NCBI GenBank assembly: GCA_019414545.1
Contig: DXLV01000051.1
Location: forward strand, 3,553-11,168
Source of the DNA: Collinsella sp.
GTDB lineage: Bacteria; Actinomycetota; Coriobacteriia; Coriobacteriales; Coriobacteriaceae
Direction: 5' to 3'
Length of the DNA: 7,616 nt
Made by a program: the position numbers and the translations under genes. Under the pieces are notes generated by a model. The model was not told the origin of the DNA. It worked only from the letters and a program-made list of their open reading frames with translations, and made no database searches. Below, in pieces: positions 5,567 to 7,616 of this stretch (its first letter is position 1; each line of letters opens with the position of its first letter).

Positions 5567-7586
5567 GCGCGGTCTCCTCTTCGATCTGGGTGGAAAGCTC
5601 GAGCCATTCGTCCTCGAGCTTGGGCAGCTCTTGCTTAAGCCCGTTATATTCCCCCAGCGCGGCGTTGAACTTGTCCTGATCGGCATAAAGCTCTTCGCTT
5701 GCCATCAATTCCATAAGCTCGTCATAGCGGGCACGCTTTTTGTCCAGCTCTGCCTCGATCTTTTTGAGCTGGTTGCGCACACCCTTGAGCTTTTTGTTGA
5801 GTGCGGCGCGGGCCTGTGCTTCGGCGCGTTTTTGCTCCTTGGTCTTTTTGCCCTCGGCAGGTTTGGGGGCAGCTGCGGGGGTGTCGGCCTGGGCGGCGCT
5901 GGCTTTGGTGGACTTGGCCGTGGCCGGCGCACTCACCCCTGCCGTCTCGGCGGCGGCACGGGCTGCGAGGTCCTCGCGCTTGTAGAGGTAGTAGTCGTAG
6001 TCGCCGTCATAGACCGTGACCTTGCCATCGCGGATGTCGATGACGCGGTTGGCCACGGCGCGCACCAGGTGCTCGTCGTGGCTGATCAGCACGATGGTGC
6101 CGGGGAAGTTTTGCAGGGCGTTCTCGAGCATGTCCACCGAGTCGATGTCTAGGTGGTTGGTGGGCTCGTCCAGGCACAGGAGCGCCTCGGGGGCCACGAG
6201 CATCTTGGCCAGGGCCAGACGCGCTTTTTCGCCGCCGGAGAGGACGCGAACCTGCTTCTCGATGGAATCGTTGTCGCTAAACAGGAAGGCGCCCAGTAGG
6301 CTGCGCTGCTGTGGCACGGTCCACTTGGGCGTGACGGTGTCGATCTCTTGCAGGACGGTGTTGGACTCGGTCATGCCCTCGAGCGCGTGCTGGGCGTAAT
6401 AGGCCACGCCCACGTTGGTGCCCAGGTCGCGGGTGCCGGTGGTGGGCGGCTCCAGTCCGGCGATGATCTTCATGAGCGTGGACTTGCCGGCGCCGTTGGG
6501 GCCGACGAGCGCCACGTGCTCGCCGCGGTAGAGCTTGAGGTCGATGTCGCTGTAGATGTGCTTGTTGCCGTAGGACTTGGAGACGCCCTCCAGGCCCACG
6601 ACCATATCGCCGGAGCGCGGTGGGTCAGGGAACTTAAAGTCGATGTGCTTGTGGCCCTCGGGCAGGATGACGAGCTCCTTTTTGATCTGCTCGATCTTGC
6701 GGATGCGCTCCTGAGCCTGGGCAGCCTTGGTGGGCTTGTAGCGGAACTTGTCGACGAAGACCTGCATGTGGGCAATGTCGCGCTCCTGGGCGGCGCGCTT
6801 GGCGCGCATCTGCTCCAGGTTGTCCTCGCGCTGCTTGAGGTAGCTACTGTAGTTGCCGGTGTAGGTGGTCACGCGGCGGTTTTCGAGAGCGGCGACATGG
6901 TCGACGCAGGCGTCCATGAAGGCGCGGTCGTGGCTGACGATGAGGACGGCGCCGTCGTAGTTGGCGATAAAGCCGCGCAGCCACTGGACGCTTTCGAGGT
7001 CCAGGTGGTTGGTGGGCTCGTCCAGCAGCAGCAGGTCGGGGTGGCGCAGGAAGAGCTTGGCGAGCGCGATGCGCATCTGCCAGCCGCCCGAGAACTCGGA
7101 GCATGGGCGCTCAAAGTCGGTGACCTTAAAGCCCAGGCCGGAAAGGATTTTGCGGGCGTTGCTCTCGAGCTCGTAGCCGCCCAGGTGCTCAAAGCGGTCC
7201 TGGACCTGGCCGTACTCGTTAAGGAGTGCGTCGACGTCCTTGCCCTGCTCGGAGAGCTCGGTGATCTGGGCCTGCAGCTCGTTAGCGCGCTCGCCCATGC
7301 GGCGGATTTCCTTGGCGGCGGCCATGACCTCGGCAAGGATGGTGGTGTCCTTGTGCTCCAGATTAGTTTCCTGCTCTAGGTAGCCCACCTGGCAGTCCTT
7401 TGCGTACTGGACCTGGCCGGAGTCGGGACTGTCGATGCCCATGATGATTTTGAGCATGGTGGTTTTGCCGGCGCCGTTGGGGCCCACGAGCGCGAAGCGC
7501 TCGCCGGGGTTGATCTGGAAGGACGCGCCGCTAAAGAGGACGCGTGCGCCGAAGCTTTTTTCGATCTTGTCGACCAGGAGGATCAT
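5553..7586 (-). CDS. ABC-F family ATPase (ribosome-associated translation factor), two cassettes plus C-terminal coiled coil
   Basis: The 677-residue protein has two ABC ATPase cassettes and no membrane segment, the hallmark of ABC-F proteins. These act on the ribosome rather than in transport. Cassette 1 has Walker A GPNGAGKTT (35-43), signature FSGGW (165-169), Walker B ending in D189-E190 followed by PTNHLD, and H-loop H219. Cassette 2 has Walker A GPNGAGKST (362-370), signature LSGGE (449-453), D473-E474 with the same PTNHLD, and H503. The charged helical stretch at about 240-320 is the interdomain linker that in this family reaches toward the P-site tRNA. An Ala/Lys-rich spacer (about 540-585) leads to a charged predicted coiled coil (about 585-677), as in YdiF and Uup types. 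Both ATPase sites look intact. The ATG at 7586 begins directly at the first cassette and has a degenerate SD, AAAGGCGG, four bases upstream. A housekeeping role is more likely than antibiotic resistance, but sequence alone cannot exclude resistance. Confidence 0.95.
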   Translation of the reverse strand: MILLVDKIEKSFGARVLFSGASFQINPGERFALVGPNGAGKTTMLKIIMGIDSPDSGQVQYAKDCQVGYLEQETNLEHKDTTILAEVMAAAKEIRRMGERANELQAQITELSEQGKDVDALLNEYGQVQDRFEHLGGYELESNARKILSGLGFKVTDFERPCSEFSGGWQMRIALAKLFLRHPDLLLLDEPTNHLDLESVQWLRGFIANYDGAVLIVSHDRAFMDACVDHVAALENRRVTTYTGNYSSYLKQREDNLEQMRAKRAAQERDIAHMQVFVDKFRYKPTKAAQAQERIRKIEQIKKELVILPEGHKHIDFKFPDPPRSGDMVVGLEGVSKSYGNKHIYSDIDLKLYRGEHVALVGPNGAGKSTLMKIIAGLEPPTTGTRDLGTNVGVAYYAQHALEGMTESNTVLQEIDTVTPKWTVPQQRSLLGAFLFSDNDSIEKQVRVLSGGEKARLALAKMLVAPEALLCLDEPTNHLDIDSVDMLENALQNFPGTIVLISHDEHLVRAVANRVIDIRDGKVTVYDGDYDYYLYKREDLAARAAAETAGVSAPATAKSTKASAAQADTPAAAPKPAEGKKTKEQKRAEAQARAALNKKLKGVRNQLKKIEAELDKKRARYDELMELMASEELYADQDKFNAALGEYNGLKQELPKLEDEWLELSTQIEEETARELS
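5574..5580 (-). promoter_or_regulatory. Shine-Dalgarno that fixes the GTG start of the small membrane protein
   Basis: AGAGGAG on the minus strand lies seven bases before the GTG at 5566-5564, inside the last codons of the ABC-F gene. No comparable site was seen before the upstream ATG at 5686. It is the main reason for calling a 98-residue product rather than a 138-residue one. Confidence 0.65.
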
Positions 7587-7616
7587 GGTGCCGCCTTTGA
7601 CCTTGTGTGCCTATAT

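Noticed and set aside
4913..5638. A 241-codon plus-strand frame opposite the protease and small membrane gene
   Set aside because: Rich in His, Asp, Gly and Arg without motifs; the opposite strand gives HExxH and coherent transmembrane helices.
5567..5686. Upstream extension of the small membrane gene to an ATG at 5686
   Set aside because: It lies inside the ABC-F coding region and reads as a shadow of it; the GTG at 5566 has a good SD.
6348..7379. A 343-codon plus-strand frame opposite the ABC-F gene
   Set aside because: Its sequence mirrors the antisense of the Walker and linker regions, is repetitive in Val/Leu/Gly/Ala, and shows no recognisable domain.
5553..7586. Antibiotic-resistance (ARE) ABC-F protein
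   Set aside because: Its C-terminal coiled coil and housekeeping neighbours fit core YdiF/Uup-like factors, and nothing nearby suggests mobility. Resistance cannot be tested from sequence alone.
7587..7616. Promoter just upstream of the ABC-F gene (ATATAGG at the window edge)
   Set aside because: It resembles part of a -10 element, but the -35 region would fall outside the window.

Overview
The window is GC-rich bacterial chromosome. Nine genes are packed head to tail on the minus strand, so transcription runs from the right edge to the left. Gene content, GC-biased third positions and actinobacterial-style order suggest a Coriobacteriia genome, perhaps Collinsella-like. That placement is inferred from general knowledge, not from a database match. 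I see no rRNA, tRNA, insertion sequence, phage gene, CRISPR array or attachment site. No gene-free stretch exceeds 100 bases.

Layout in transcription order: (1) 7586-5553, a two-cassette ABC-F translation factor. (2) 5566-5270, a small unrecognised two-helix membrane protein starting at GTG and overlapping the ABC-F gene by 14 bases. (3) 5260-4577, an M50 site-2-type membrane metalloprotease. (4) An 84-base leader with two small inverted repeats. (5) 4492-3683 scpA and 3671-2943 scpB, the non-SMC condensin subunits. (6) 2956-1979 rluB, a 23S rRNA pseudouridine synthase overlapping scpB by 14 bases. (7) 1913-1227 cmk, cytidylate kinase. (8) 1223-495, a PlsC-type acyltransferase. (9) 492-1, the first 164 codons of ispH, which runs off the left edge.

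Functionally this is a housekeeping block: ribosome function (ABC-F, RluB), chromosome segregation (ScpAB), nucleotide supply (Cmk), phospholipid synthesis (PlsC) and isoprenoid precursors (IspH). Junctions are very tight. Four are gaps of 2 to 11 bases and two are 14-base overlaps. In most cases the Shine-Dalgarno sequence of a gene lies in the end or stop codon of the gene before it. This fits one or two polycistronic messages with translational coupling. The only breaks where a promoter or processing site would fit are the 84-base gap before scpA and the 65-base gap before cmk.

I found no convincing new defence, mobile or biosynthetic system. The points most worth checking are the acyltransferase's H-x4-E in place of the usual H-x4-D, the uncharacterised membrane protein coupled to the site-2 protease, and the long acidic tail of ScpB.
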